In this document: positions 25,015-33,462 of the stretch, piece after piece | Numbering within the stretch: position 1 is the first letter of the stretch | How the letters are laid out: each line of letters starts with the position of its first letter | Origin: Pelosinus sp. IPA-1 | GTDB taxonomy: Bacteria; Bacillota; Negativicutes; DSM-13327 | Assembly: GCF_030269905.1 (NCBI RefSeq) | Contig: NZ_BSVC01000002.1 | Coordinates: 36,419 to 100,418, forward strand | Length of the DNA stretch: 64,000 bases | Direction of reading: 5' to 3' | The notes under the pieces: generated by a model | What the model was told of the DNA's origin: nothing | The model's database searches: none | What the model saw: only the letters and a program-made list of their open reading frames with translations | Made by a program: the position numbers and the translations under genes

Positions 25015-25079
25015 AAAAAAAGCCCTGACAGGGAACCTCGCTTTCTAGAAAATGAGCGAAAATTCCCCGTCAAGGCTTT
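25015..25079 (-). terminator. Riboswitch-controlled terminator of xpt-pbuX
   Basis: On the minus strand AGCCTTGACGGGGAA pairs with TTCCCTGTCAGGGCT, enclosing a CGCT/AGCG hairpin, and ends in seven T. The left arm overlaps the conserved AAAAGCC end of the PRPP aptamer, which explains how ligand binding would prevent termination. Confidence 0.85.
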
Positions 25080-25197
25080 TATCCCTGCGGGTGTAGTGTA
25101 TTACTACTTGTACCACCTTGGTCATGACTCCACTAAAATTACCAATAAACAAGTTTAAAGTAAATTCTAATGGTGTAGAACCCTAGATACACTTTCA
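25065..25197 (-). ncRNA. PRPP riboswitch-type aptamer (ykkC subtype), second of tandem
   Basis: On the minus strand GAAAGTGTATCTAGGGTTC, directly behind the guanine aptamer, and GCAGGGATAAAAGCC at the far end match the conserved 5' and 3' cores of ykkC-class RNAs. Placement between a guanine aptamer and a terminator before xpt fits the PRPP subclass (2b) described in tandem with guanine aptamers. In that system PRPP turns expression on. The subclass is inferred from context and remembered consensus. Confidence 0.75.
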
Positions 25198-25263
25198 CTC
25201 GTAGACAGGCAATTTACGGCTGCCGGTAGAAACTTCTGGGCCATATCCCCAAAATTATACGAG
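25198..25263 (-). ncRNA. Guanine riboswitch aptamer, first of tandem
   Basis: On the minus strand CTCGTATAAT, GATATGG, GTTTCTACC, CCGTAAA and TCTACGAG occur in the order and spacing of the purine riboswitch. The C in the TCTACGAG strand at the specificity position indicates guanine rather than adenine recognition. Confidence 0.95.
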
Positions 25264-25281
25264 ACTATTAACATGAGGTTT

Positions 25282-25310
25282 ATTTTAGCAGTCTCAAATA
25301 GCATTGTCAA
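25282..25310 (-). promoter_or_regulatory. Promoter of xpt-pbuX
   Basis: On the minus strand TTGACA (25305-25310), 17 bases, TAAAAT (25282-25287), about 20 bases before the guanine aptamer. Confidence 0.85.
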
Positions 25311-25393
25311 TAAGGATAGAAGCTTATTTTGTCGAACAAAGAATACTGAACGGAAATCAAATATATAACGAGGAACAGCTTCTAAATAACTAA

Positions 25394-25436
25394 TCTTGCA
25401 GGAATTTGTATTTAAATAGTAAATAGAATAGAAAAT
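25394..25436 (+). repeat. Half copy of the CTCCTGC stem-loop repeat
   Basis: CTTGCAGGAATTTGTATTT followed by AAATAGTAAATAGAATAG: right arm and tail without the left arm. It lies 37 bases before the acetyltransferase start at 25473. Confidence 0.65.
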
Positions 25437-25472
25437 GGATTTTAGTAACGTATTATTGGGATGGGTGAATTG

Positions 25473-25937
25473 ATGGAGATTAAAAGGATAGATGCGCAGC
25501 GAACATGGAAATTAAGGCAAAAAGTCATGTGGCCGGATAAGGATATTGACTATATAAAATTAAAAGATGATCATAAGGGAATTCACTATGGATTGTATAT
25601 AGAAAATGAACTTGTTTCTGTTATTTCACTATTTTTTAACGATAAAGAGGCTCAAATTCGAAAGTTTGCTACGGATACCAAAAGGCAGAAAGGGGGATAT
25701 GGAACGAAGTTATTGCAATATGTGATAACGGAGGCTGTAAATCTAGGTATCGAGCGTATATGGTGTCATGCCAGAACAGAAAAGATATCGTTCTATAAGA
25801 AATTTGGCATGAATGAAGAAGGGAGAATCTTTGATCGTGATGGTAAGAGTTATATAACAATGAGTTTGGTTACAAACCGAAGGGGATATTTGCGCTATGT
25901 TCACATATGTGGCTCGAGGTTGATAAGGATAAAGTAA
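25473..25937 (+). CDS. GNAT family N-acetyltransferase
   Basis: About 154 residues with a complete GNAT core: IHYGLYIENELVSVISLFF, the acyl-CoA loop RQKGGYGTKLLQ, and a late SFYKKFGMNEEG strand-helix pair typical of the YitI/ElaA-like group. The substrate is unknown. The final 20 residues (RGYLRYVHICGSRLIRIK) extend beyond the usual end and may be read-through of flanking sequence. Start at 25473 has GGGTG five bases upstream; an in-frame ATG at 25461 is also possible. Confidence 0.85.
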   Translation: MEIKRIDAQRTWKLRQKVMWPDKDIDYIKLKDDHKGIHYGLYIENELVSVISLFFNDKEAQIRKFATDTKRQKGGYGTKLLQYVITEAVNLGIERIWCHARTEKISFYKKFGMNEEGRIFDRDGKSYITMSLVTNRRGYLRYVHICGSRLIRIK

Positions 25938-25970
25938 GTAAATATAGTAGAAATATAAGACTTGTTTTCT

Positions 25971-26017
25971 AAAGCCGTAAACTCATCTAAGACGAGGGTT
26001 TACGGCTTTGCTTTTTA
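25971..26017 (+). terminator. Terminator after the acetyltransferase
   Basis: AAAGCCGTAAACTC and GAGGGTTTACGGCTTT form the stem, followed by GCTTTTTAAG. Confidence 0.85.
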
Positions 26018-26100
26018 AGCGATGCTAGAGGCTTTTATATTTATACGCTCAGCGTATGCTTAATGCATTATTTACACAAACTATTTTCTGGAGGTGTATT

Positions 26101-26739
26101 ATGAATCCTAATGAACTGTTTCATCAACTTCAACTTCAAATTTGGAATATAACATGGAATCGCTATATTACGCAGGAGCTTTTTTCATCTCGGTGGTGGG
26201 GAACGCTTATCTTTTTATTTATCTTATATGTTATCTGGCTAAAATTATTGGATAAAGCTAGAACCTTTGAAATTGTTCTTTTTGGTTCCTTCGTAGCTGT
26301 GCAGGCAGTTTTTATAGATATCGCAGGTTATTCTATGGGACTTTGGCAACACAACATACGGTTATTGCCAATTGTTCCAGGAGTTTTTCCCATAGACTTT
26401 ACAGTCGTTCCTATTCTTCTCATGTTTGCCCAGCAATATGGCTCTTCCTGGTCAAAATATCTTATATGGTCGGCATTAGGATCCATCTTATTTAGTTTTG
26501 GTATATCACCAGCATTTCAGTTTTTTGATATAAAAGCTTACTATAACTGGAGCTTTAGTTATTTTTTCTTTCTTATGATGATTGTGTCTGTTACATCTAG
26601 ATTAACTATTCAATTAGTAGAAAAAACTGTCCAAGAAAACTCGACTAATTTTTCATCCTCTAAAAATTTTACCCCTATTCCCCAACCAGCAGCTAAACGG
26701 CTGCCTGAAGAAGGTAATAAAGATGATAGGGAAAACTAA
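26101..26739 (+). CDS. CBO0543-like integral membrane protein
   Basis: A 212-residue protein with about five membrane helices (38-56, 64-84, 98-118, 124-144, 154-172) and a charged C-terminal tail. The pattern WLKLLDKARTFEIVLFGSF and a central PGVFPIDFTVVPILLM matches the CBO0543 family of Firmicutes, whose function is unknown. GGAGG precedes the ATG at 26101. It stands alone, followed by a copy of the stem-loop repeat that probably also terminates it. Confidence 0.65.
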   Translation: MNPNELFHQLQLQIWNITWNRYITQELFSSRWWGTLIFLFILYVIWLKLLDKARTFEIVLFGSFVAVQAVFIDIAGYSMGLWQHNIRLLPIVPGVFPIDFTVVPILLMFAQQYGSSWSKYLIWSALGSILFSFGISPAFQFFDIKAYYNWSFSYFFFLMMIVSVTSRLTIQLVEKTVQENSTNFSSSKNFTPIPQPAAKRLPEEGNKDDREN

Positions 26740-26746
26740 AATATCA

Positions 26747-26807
26747 CTCCTGCAAAGAAGCCTAGCCTTGCAGGAGTTTTGTATTTTAAAGGTAAATAGA
26801 ATAGGAA
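26747..26807 (+). repeat. CTCCTGC stem-loop repeat, full copy
   Basis: CTCCTGCAAAG and CCTTGCAGGAG arms, then TTTTGTATTTTAAAGGTAAA and TAGAATAGG tail. The stem with T-run can act as terminator for the gene at 26101. Confidence 0.8.
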
Positions 26808-26934
26808 CATTGTGTTTTTTAGGAAGAACTTGTAATTGTCAATAGCGGTACACGAAAACTGGGAATGATTCGAGAGAACTGTTCGCGAGAATTATATAGA
26901 AATGACATCATTAAATTTATTAAGGCGGTGTTTT

Positions 26935-27738
26935 ATGAGAAATATTCATTGTAGTCAGATATGGATAATGACCTTGGTAGTATTAGTGTTTTTGGCATTA
27001 ACACCAACTGCGTTTGCTCAATCAGTAGAAGTCTTTGCAGAAGGTGTTTATCAAATGGGAGATAATGACACACCATCAATAGCTGAGGACAGAGCTTTGC
27101 TAAAGGCCAAAAGAAATGCCATCGAACAGGCTGGAACGTATATTGCAAGCTTTACCAGTGTTGAAAATTTTCAAGTAACAGATGACAAATTAGTTGCCTT
27201 ATCTGCCGGAGCTATTAAAGTAAACATTTTAGATACCAAACGGACACAGATAGGCAATGGTATGGAGATAAAAGTTAAAATTAAGGCGCTTGTAGATACC
27301 GAACTGTTAGATACATTTATCAAGAAACTTGGTGCTCAAAAGAACACTACAGTTGCGGCGCGTGGCTCCCAGCCTGCACTGCCAGCTGTAGATGCAGGGA
27401 AAATAAAATTTAATGGACTATACCAAGCTGTTTCCTATCATGGTCAGGGTCATTATTATTACTATTATTATAGGTTTTTTCCTGATGGGACAGTAAGTAG
27501 TTACTTTAGTTCGCTAGATGATCGTTTGCCAGATGTGTATAAATCGCTGGCATTAGCACCGTCAGGCAAAGGAAAATATTCAGTACAAAATGGAGAAGTC
27601 ACATTCTCGTTAACTTTTCCTAAAGGTAATATTGATTACAAGGGGACGATGGTAGAAGATAATTTGCGGTTGGTTTTTCATAGTTACATAATTAACACTG
27701 ATGGCGGTTACGACTGCAAATTCATTGAAATGAATTAA
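26935..27738 (+). CDS. Secreted LPP20/FlgT-N-like protein
   Basis: About 267 residues: a signal peptide (cleavage near AFA-QS), then a domain with VFAEGVYQMGDNDTPSIAED and RALLKAKRNAIEQAGTYIAS, typical of the LPP20/FlgT N-terminal fold found in surface lipoproteins and flagellar assembly proteins. A linker near residue 140 leads to a second, beta-rich domain of about 120 residues that I do not recognise. GGCGGTG stands before the ATG at 26935. The gene before 27871 is on the same strand and also secreted; whether the two work together is unknown. Confidence 0.75.
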   Translation: MRNIHCSQIWIMTLVVLVFLALTPTAFAQSVEVFAEGVYQMGDNDTPSIAEDRALLKAKRNAIEQAGTYIASFTSVENFQVTDDKLVALSAGAIKVNILDTKRTQIGNGMEIKVKIKALVDTELLDTFIKKLGAQKNTTVAARGSQPALPAVDAGKIKFNGLYQAVSYHGQGHYYYYYYRFFPDGTVSSYFSSLDDRLPDVYKSLALAPSGKGKYSVQNGEVTFSLTFPKGNIDYKGTMVEDNLRLVFHSYIINTDGGYDCKFIEMN

Positions 27739-27870
27739 ATGGGGATTGAGTAGAAGCGCACCTGTAATTCGTGATATTCTCCATAATTACCAAAATTAGT
27801 AGCAGGGATTAATTAGTAATACTCGAATATGCAATATGTAACTTAAAAAGGTAAATGAGGAGATGAAACT

Positions 27871-28452
27871 ATGAGGAAAATTATTTGTTCTTTAATGGCA
27901 ATTGCTTTTTTACTGTTACCCATGACACCTGCGTTCGCCGAAATAAATCTTTCGAATCCAACACCAAAAGATGTTTGTGTTGTCATTGTAGGAGATGCAG
28001 CCGTTAAGACTCCGGACTTTTTTAAATATGTAGACGAGACATTCAATACCGAAGGGAAAAATAAAAAAGTGATTTCCGGTACAGAAATACAGAGTATGTA
28101 TCAAACGTATTGGCTTGACAAAGGCTATTTAGAGGAGCAGAAACTAACTAAACAAGATTTAAATGATTTCGTCAAATATAGTGGCTATAACAAAGTTTTG
28201 TTTTTGATTGTAAATAGTCCCGTTGTGGAAAAGACAAAGCAAGGACGCGGTGGTTGGGGTGGATGGGTTCAGGCAGAGCGGACAAGAGCCTCTATTAGCG
28301 TGAAAACGTTTTTAGCCAATGATTCATCAATAATAAAAGCGGCGGATGTAACTAAGGAAGATGACTCAGATACAAGTGAATTACGAGCCAAACGCGGAGC
28401 CTTTGAAAAATGCGTGAAAGAAATTCAAAGTACTATTGGTTCATTAATTTAA
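27871..28452 (+). CDS. Secreted protein of unknown function
   Basis: A 193-residue protein with a signal peptide (cleavage near AFA-EI). The mature part alternates strands and helices (VCVVIVGDAAVKTPDFFKYV, KVLFLIVNSPVVE) and contains a glycine-tryptophan patch GRGGWGGW. AGGAG precedes the ATG. No family is recognised. It lies 132 bases behind the LPP20-like gene, with a repeat copy behind it. Confidence 0.7.
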   Translation: MRKIICSLMAIAFLLLPMTPAFAEINLSNPTPKDVCVVIVGDAAVKTPDFFKYVDETFNTEGKNKKVISGTEIQSMYQTYWLDKGYLEEQKLTKQDLNDFVKYSGYNKVLFLIVNSPVVEKTKQGRGGWGGWVQAERTRASISVKTFLANDSSIIKAADVTKEDDSDTSELRAKRGAFEKCVKEIQSTIGSLI

Positions 28453-28500
28453 GAAAGATAGTAAGAATAAGAAGAGCTGACGAAAAAACATATAATCTCA

Positions 28501-28560
28501 AATTCCTGCAAAGCAGCTTAGCCTTGCAGGAATTTTGCATTCTTATGGTAATAAAATAGG
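28501..28560 (+). repeat. CTCCTGC stem-loop repeat, variant copy
   Basis: ATTCCTGCAAAG and CCTTGCAGGAAT keep pairing by compensating changes relative to the CTCCTGC form. Tail TTTGCATTCTTATGGTAATA is shorter by two bases. Confidence 0.75.
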
Positions 28561-28705
28561 CCCTAGTAGGATCTTATTTTTAAAATTGAGATGATGAATA
28601 AAATGAGAATCTAGGTATTGACGTTGCTAATTGATCAGTATATTATGAATGCCGTGTGAACAAATAATTTAAAATCATGTACATATGAATGATAGGAGTA
28701 ATACT

Positions 28706-29011
28706 ATGAGTAGAGAAAAAATGCTAAATCGAGAAAAAATTGTTTCTACTATTAAAGAATTCTGTTCGGTAAATTATAAAGAATTTACTGTATCAGATCT
28801 GATTCATAAAGGGGGATACCGAAATAGAGTAGAAATAGAAGCTGATGGTTCCCACTTTTATGTAGATTTTCATTTTAGGGAAAATGGAAGCACCTCGATT
28901 GATATATCGAGTGGCCACCACATGGATAAAAAGAAGCAAATTAAGGATGCTATACTAGGCGATCCCACATGCTTGATAGAAGACAGCAAAAAGAAAGTGA
29001 CCAACGAATGA
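28706..29011 (+). CDS. Small protein, possibly related to RnlA N-terminal domain
   Basis: A 101-residue soluble protein. AGGAG stands six bases before the ATG at 28706. The middle, RVEIEADGSHFYVDFHFREN followed by GSTSIDISSGH, resembles the N-terminal repeat fold of RnlA/LsoA toxins (a VDIFYNGDGSTTIQ pattern) without the RNase domain. This resemblance is by eye and weak. No antitoxin gene is next to it. Treat as hypothetical. Confidence 0.55.
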   Translation: MSREKMLNREKIVSTIKEFCSVNYKEFTVSDLIHKGGYRNRVEIEADGSHFYVDFHFRENGSTSIDISSGHHMDKKKQIKDAILGDPTCLIEDSKKKVTNE

Positions 29012-29093
29012 GATAAGAGACATTTTTTTTAGAGAAGCTATATTATTAGTAACAAGTCGTATTCCAAGTAGTGAATGGTTTGGACAATGACAA

Positions 29094-29153
29094 ACTCTTG
29101 TAAGGCACTCAGCCTTGCAGGAGTTTTGTATTTTAATGGCAAATAGGATAGAA
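29094..29153 (+). repeat. CTCCTGC stem-loop repeat, diverged left arm
   Basis: Left arm CTCTTGTAAGG, right arm CCTTGCAGGAG, then TTTTGTATTTTAATGGCAAA and TAGGATAG. Confidence 0.75.
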
Positions 29154-29155
29154 AA

Positions 29156-29185
29156 CGATCTGATCATAAACCAGATCGCTTTTTT
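29156..29185 (+). terminator. Terminator abutting the repeat
   Basis: CGATCTG and CAGATCG stem followed by CTTTTTT, directly behind the repeat tail. Confidence 0.7.
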
Positions 29186-29389
29186 ACGTTATAAATTTTC
29201 TTTGTTGCTGCATTCAGTAACTTACTGAAAAAGGTAGAGCTGATTTCGAGTCATTTTGTCCAGCCTATGAATTAACAAAAAATGGATAATTTTTAAAATA
29301 ACTCTTGAGAAAAAGAAAAAGAAGTGTTATCTTTATAGTAAAGAAAATACTTTTAATAAGCATTAAGGAAAGTGCTAGGGGGGGATTGT
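29186..29389 (+). promoter_or_regulatory. Upstream region and probable promoter of the ROK gene
   Basis: TTGAGA (29305-29310), 17 bases, TATCTT (29328-29333). The rest of the stretch shows no structure I recognise. Confidence 0.45.
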
Positions 29390-30421
29390 ATGCTTCCAAT
29401 CGTGAACAATGCGATTAGAGTTAAGCAGGTTAATGTAGAGCTTGTCAAAACTGCTTTGAAGGCTTTAACAATTGGAACAAAATTAACTATAGCGAATGCT
29501 ACAGGGTTAAGTGTAGCAACTTGTGGTAACATTTTAAATGAACTATCAGAACGTGGAGAGGCTATAGAAGCTGATTTAGAGCAATCTAATGGTGGACGTC
29601 CGGCACGGCGTTTTATGTATAATGCAAATTATTCTTATATTGCTTGTATCTATGTGAGTAATGATGGCGGAGTCTATAAAACTACTCATGTAGTTACAAA
29701 TTTAACAGGTGAGATTATTGAGAAAAATGCGGCTGGAGTAGAAATCATCAATTTTGAAGTCATAGATAATCTAATTGAAAAGCTGATTTATAATTATGAG
29801 AATATCAAGGCTATCGGCATTGGTATACCAGGGATTATCCATAGAGGCATAATCGGTGCCGTTGATATTGAAGAACTAGCAGATTTGCCATTGGCTACTC
29901 GGTTAAAAGATAAATATAACCTGAAAGTTATAGTTGAGAATGATGTGAACCTCATTGCATACGGCTTCTATAAAAAGCAGAATTATGATGACGATAAAAC
30001 GATTGCAGTTGTAAATTTTCCTAAGGATAATGGCTCTGGCGCAGGTATAATTGTAGAGGGGCATATTATTAGAGGCAATACTAACTTTGCAGGCGAAGTG
30101 TCCTATTTGCCGTTTGATAAGTCACGAGAGGAACAAATAAAACAGACAAATAGTGCAGTTGTTTGTTTTCCTTTAATGGCAAAAACAATTGGATCAATCA
30201 TAGCAGTTATTAATCCTGAAACAATCGTAATAACAGGAGGCCTAATCCGATCGAATATGCAGGAGGATTTCTCTGTTGCATGCGGAAAAACAATACCCCC
30301 TGAGCATATGCCACAGATAATTATACAAGAGGATATGCAGGAAGATTATATAAATGGCTTGGTTTCTATTACATTAGAGAGCCTGAATTGTGATATTCAA
30401 CTGATAGAAAGAAGAATGTAA
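29390..30421 (+). CDS. ROK-family regulator with N-terminal winged helix
   Basis: A 343-residue protein: winged helix (about 5-75, KLTIANATGLSVATCGNILNEL) followed by an ASKHA ROK domain with IGIGIPGIIHRG, VIVENDVNLIAYG and VITGGLI. The cysteine zinc motif of sugar-kinase ROK proteins (CGxxGCxE) is missing, so it is more likely a sugar-sensing regulator than a kinase. ATG at 29390 follows GGGGGG by five bases. The MFS gene 60 bases downstream is its likely target. Confidence 0.85.
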   Translation: MLPIVNNAIRVKQVNVELVKTALKALTIGTKLTIANATGLSVATCGNILNELSERGEAIEADLEQSNGGRPARRFMYNANYSYIACIYVSNDGGVYKTTHVVTNLTGEIIEKNAAGVEIINFEVIDNLIEKLIYNYENIKAIGIGIPGIIHRGIIGAVDIEELADLPLATRLKDKYNLKVIVENDVNLIAYGFYKKQNYDDDKTIAVVNFPKDNGSGAGIIVEGHIIRGNTNFAGEVSYLPFDKSREEQIKQTNSAVVCFPLMAKTIGSIIAVINPETIVITGGLIRSNMQEDFSVACGKTIPPEHMPQIIIQEDMQEDYINGLVSITLESLNCDIQLIERRM

Positions 30422-30480
30422 AGGAATTGTAACGGTATGAGACTTAGGTATTTTAATTCAGATAATAGGTAGGTAGTTAG

Positions 30481-31665
30481 ATGGATAAAAGGAATGAAAT
30501 CATTTCAGGTCAACATATGTTGAATAAAAACAAGTCCAAATTACAGTCATCTTTAGAACAAATTTCTACACGGGTAGCATTTTTTATTGCTGGGTTTGGG
30601 ATCTCAGCGTGGGCACCTCTTGTACCTTATGCGAAGGAGCGTCTTAGTATTGATGAAGGTGTATTGGGACTTCTTTTGCTGTGTCTGGGTACAGGGTCTA
30701 TTATTACCATGCCCCTAGCTGGTGCACTTGCAGCACGTTTTGGTTGCCGTCTAGTTATTTGGGCTGCTAGTTTACTTATATGCGTTTCTTTACCATTGCT
30801 TGCCACATCTACAAGCGTTCCAGCACTCATCTTTGCACTGCTGATTTTCGGTGCAGCTATAGGTACGGTGGATGTGGTAGTCAATATTCAGGCCGTCATT
30901 GTTGAGAAGGCCAGTGGTAGAACAATGATGTCTGGGTTCCACGGGTTATGGAGTGTTGGAGGCTTCGTTGGGGCAGGTGTCGTTAGCGGTTTTCTCGAGG
31001 CGGGCGTATCACCACTGGTCGCAGTGCTAAATGTAATAATCGTGATTGTAGGGCTTTTATTAGCTTTCGGAAAGCACTTGCTTCCCTATGGGAGTGAAGA
31101 AAAGAGCGCAACCTTGTTTGTGCTTCCTAAAGGAGTTGTTCTTTTCATTGGATTTTTATGCTTCATTGTTTTTCTTGCGGAAGGATCGATGCTAGACTGG
31201 AGCGCCGTATTTTTGACTTCGCAAAGAGGGGTTGATTTTTCTCATGCAGGACTTGGTTACTCCTTATTTTCAGTTGCGATGACGGTAGGTAGGTTAAGTG
31301 GTGATCGTGTTGTTCAGGCATTTGGCGGAAAAAACATACTTATCTTCGGGGGGATATGCGCGGCTTCAGGGGTTATCGTTGCTATATTTATTCCAAATTG
31401 GATTGCCTCTCTCGTTGGCTTTGGACTAGTCGGGTTGGGTGCTTCCAATATTGTGCCGGTACTGTATTCCGTACTAGGACGACAAAAAGTCATGCCAGCA
31501 AACTTGGCAGTTTCAGCTGTCACTACCCTTGGATATTCAGGCATTCTGGCGGGGCCAGCACTCATAGGTTTGGTAGCTCATACAACGAGCCTCTCCTTCG
31601 CCTTTTTGGGTGTTGCCGCAATGCTCTTAATAGTGGCAGCCAGTTCGCGTGTCGCAATTGAGTAA
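30481..31665 (+). CDS. MFS transporter next to ROK regulator
   Basis: A 394-residue carrier with twelve hydrophobic segments. The loop between helices 2 and 3 reads GALAARFGCRLVI, the MFS motif A place, and a second half-site GRLSGDRVVQAFG follows. The set resembles YbjJ/FucP-like sugar or metabolite permeases. Pairing with a ROK regulator suggests a carbohydrate substrate. Start ATG has AGGTAGG upstream; an internal ATG at residue 13 is also possible. Confidence 0.85.
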   Translation: MDKRNEIISGQHMLNKNKSKLQSSLEQISTRVAFFIAGFGISAWAPLVPYAKERLSIDEGVLGLLLLCLGTGSIITMPLAGALAARFGCRLVIWAASLLICVSLPLLATSTSVPALIFALLIFGAAIGTVDVVVNIQAVIVEKASGRTMMSGFHGLWSVGGFVGAGVVSGFLEAGVSPLVAVLNVIIVIVGLLLAFGKHLLPYGSEEKSATLFVLPKGVVLFIGFLCFIVFLAEGSMLDWSAVFLTSQRGVDFSHAGLGYSLFSVAMTVGRLSGDRVVQAFGGKNILIFGGICAASGVIVAIFIPNWIASLVGFGLVGLGASNIVPVLYSVLGRQKVMPANLAVSAVTTLGYSGILAGPALIGLVAHTTSLSFAFLGVAAMLLIVAASSRVAIE

Positions 31666-31737
31666 TCATAGAAGTAGTTTGAAGAATTCCTCGTGGATAG
31701 ATTGAGGTCGGATCATAATAAATGGAGGTACTGTACT

Positions 31738-32127
31738 GTGAAAATAGAACATGTAGCTTTGTGGACAAGTAATTTAGAAAATATGAAAAAATTTTATGAA
31801 GAGCTTTTTGATGGAAAAGTAGGCAGTAAATATGTAAATCCTAAGACACATTTTGAGTCTTATTTTATCGCCTTTGAATCTGGCGCAAAACTTGAAATAA
31901 TGAAAAAACCATCACTTTTAATGGGGAATAGTGATAGTGATGGACAAAATCCTGGCTATGCACATATTGCTTTTTCAGTGGGAAGCAAAGAGAAAGTGGA
32001 TAGAGTGACAGAACAGTTGCGGAATAAAGGCTTCCAAGTTGTTAGTGAACCACGGACAACAGGTGATGGTTGTTATGAAAGCTGTATATTAGACCCGGAT
32101 GGGAATCGGGTAGAAATTACCGAGTAA
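31738..32127 (+). CDS. VOC family (glyoxalase/bleomycin resistance-like) protein
   Basis: A 129-residue protein with two beta-alpha-beta-beta-beta modules: KIEHVALWTSNLENMKKFYEELF at the start, YAHIAFSVGSKEKVD in the middle, YESCILDPDGNRVEITE at the end. His5, His in YAHIAF and Glu in VEITE fit the metal sites of the fold. Role unknown. GTG start with GGAGG nine bases upstream. Terminator follows. Confidence 0.85.
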   Translation: MKIEHVALWTSNLENMKKFYEELFDGKVGSKYVNPKTHFESYFIAFESGAKLEIMKKPSLLMGNSDSDGQNPGYAHIAFSVGSKEKVDRVTEQLRNKGFQVVSEPRTTGDGCYESCILDPDGNRVEITE

Positions 32128-32140
32128 TATTGAGTATAAG

Positions 32141-32175
32141 AAAGGCCATGTTATCAAAGATAACATGGCCTTTTA
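32141..32175 (+). terminator. Terminator after the VOC gene
   Basis: GGCCATGTTATC and GATAACATGGCC with a three-base loop, then TTTTATAG. Confidence 0.85.
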
Positions 32176-32293
32176 TAGTGCGTTGACGTTATAAATGTTA
32201 TCAACCGTTAACCAAGGGGAAGGAGGAAATGTTTATTATATAATATTATAACAAAATGGTAAAAAATAGAAGGAGTTATCAGAATGTAAAGAG

Positions 32294-32336
32294 AAACCTA
32301 ATTATAGGTTATTTAATAATTATAATTAGGAGGTTT
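32294..32336 (+). promoter_or_regulatory. Hairpin that covers the ribosome site of the C1 protease
   Basis: AAACCT-AATTATA (32294-32306) can pair with TATAATT-AGG-AGGTTT, leaving three bases bulged. The AGGAGG of the next gene lies inside the 3' arm, so translation may be limited or temperature-sensitive. The pairing is seen; the effect is inferred. Confidence 0.5.
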
Positions 32337-32340
32337 CAAT

Positions 32341-33237
32341 ATGAACCGTCAAGTAATACTTTCTGACAATCGGTTGGTGGGTACGGGATGGCTACCGCCA
32401 TTACCTGATTTGCGGGATTATACAGAGATTCATCCTAAGATTGAGACAGTAATACAAAAGTTAAAACAATCGGATAGTTCTGTGCTGCCAACTAAGATGG
32501 ACTTAAGACAATGGTGTTCTAAAATACAAGACCAAGGAAAATTAGGTTCATGTACTGCCCATGCAGCTGCGGGAATCATTGAATATTTTGAGCGTAGATC
32601 TTTTTCCAAAGAAATCGGCGCTTCTCGCCTTTTTATTTATAAAAATGCACGTAATTTAAGAAAAGTAACAGGTGATCAAGGTGCCTATTTACGGGATACT
32701 ATGGCTGCACTAGTAACCTGTGGTGTACCAGCGGAAAGTTACTGGGAATATACTGATAAAGATCCGGATTTTGATAGGGAACCGTCCTCGTTTATATATG
32801 CAGTAGCAGATAATTATGAGGCATTGCAATATTTTTGCCATGATTCGTTAGGCATGAATCAACCATCTGCTGAAGTATTAAATAGCGTAAAAAAATACCT
32901 TGTAGCTGGTATTCCAGCGATGTTTGGTTTTTATGGATTTTCCTCATTTACACAGTCGGATATTCCCGGTGGAATTCCTTATCCAGGTTTGGGTGAACAG
33001 GCACAGTGGGGACACGCAATTGTTGCAGTAGGTTATGATGATACTAAAAAAATCAAAAATACAAAATATAATCAAGAAACGACTGGAGCTTTACTTATAC
33101 GTAATTCTTGGGGAATGAATTGGGGTGATCAAGGTTACGGTTGGCTTCCATATGATTATGTTTTGAATAAACTTGCAAGTGATTTTTGGTCTCTTCTAAG
33201 CATGGAGTGGATTGACACCGATCAATTTGGTATTTAA
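32341..33237 (+). CDS. Papain-like (C1A) cysteine peptidase, no signal peptide
   Basis: A 298-residue protease. Gln65 and Cys71 are in IQDQGKLGSCTAHA, the catalytic His in WGHAIVAVGYDD and the Asn in LIRNSWG. The N-terminal 50 residues include a PPLPDLRDYT element common in bacterial C1 peptidases instead of a long propeptide. No signal peptide or membrane segment is seen, so a cytosolic or non-classically exported enzyme is likely. AGGAGG precedes the ATG. The gene stands alone. Confidence 0.9.
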   Translation: MNRQVILSDNRLVGTGWLPPLPDLRDYTEIHPKIETVIQKLKQSDSSVLPTKMDLRQWCSKIQDQGKLGSCTAHAAAGIIEYFERRSFSKEIGASRLFIYKNARNLRKVTGDQGAYLRDTMAALVTCGVPAESYWEYTDKDPDFDREPSSFIYAVADNYEALQYFCHDSLGMNQPSAEVLNSVKKYLVAGIPAMFGFYGFSSFTQSDIPGGIPYPGLGEQAQWGHAIVAVGYDDTKKIKNTKYNQETTGALLIRNSWGMNWGDQGYGWLPYDYVLNKLASDFWSLLSMEWIDTDQFGI

Positions 33238-33266
33238 AGAAGACTTGACCATAAGTCATATATAAC

Positions 33267-33301
33267 AAAAAACTCCTGCAAACAAACAGCAGGAGTTTTT
33301 C
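33267..33301 (+). terminator. Terminator resembling the CTCCTGC repeat
   Basis: AAAAACTCCTGC and GCAGGAGTTTTT pair perfectly. The arms match the repeat family but the conserved tail is missing, so it may be a shortened copy. Confidence 0.8.
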
Positions 33302-33462
33302 CTATATTTTTAATAATTAAATTTATTTTGGGTCAATATAATTACTGAGCTTTTAATTCACTAGGGATTTTCTTTGCAAGTAAATGTATAATAAAAATCA
33401 AAGAGCAGGAGCAACGCCGAGAAAGATATAATCTTAGTATTTAATTTATGGAGGTTAGAGTC

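Noticed and set aside
25082-25140. T-box (GGTGGTAC) before xpt
   Set aside because: The short match is part of a ykkC-class aptamer ending GGGATAAAAGCC; no stem I or specifier loop is present.
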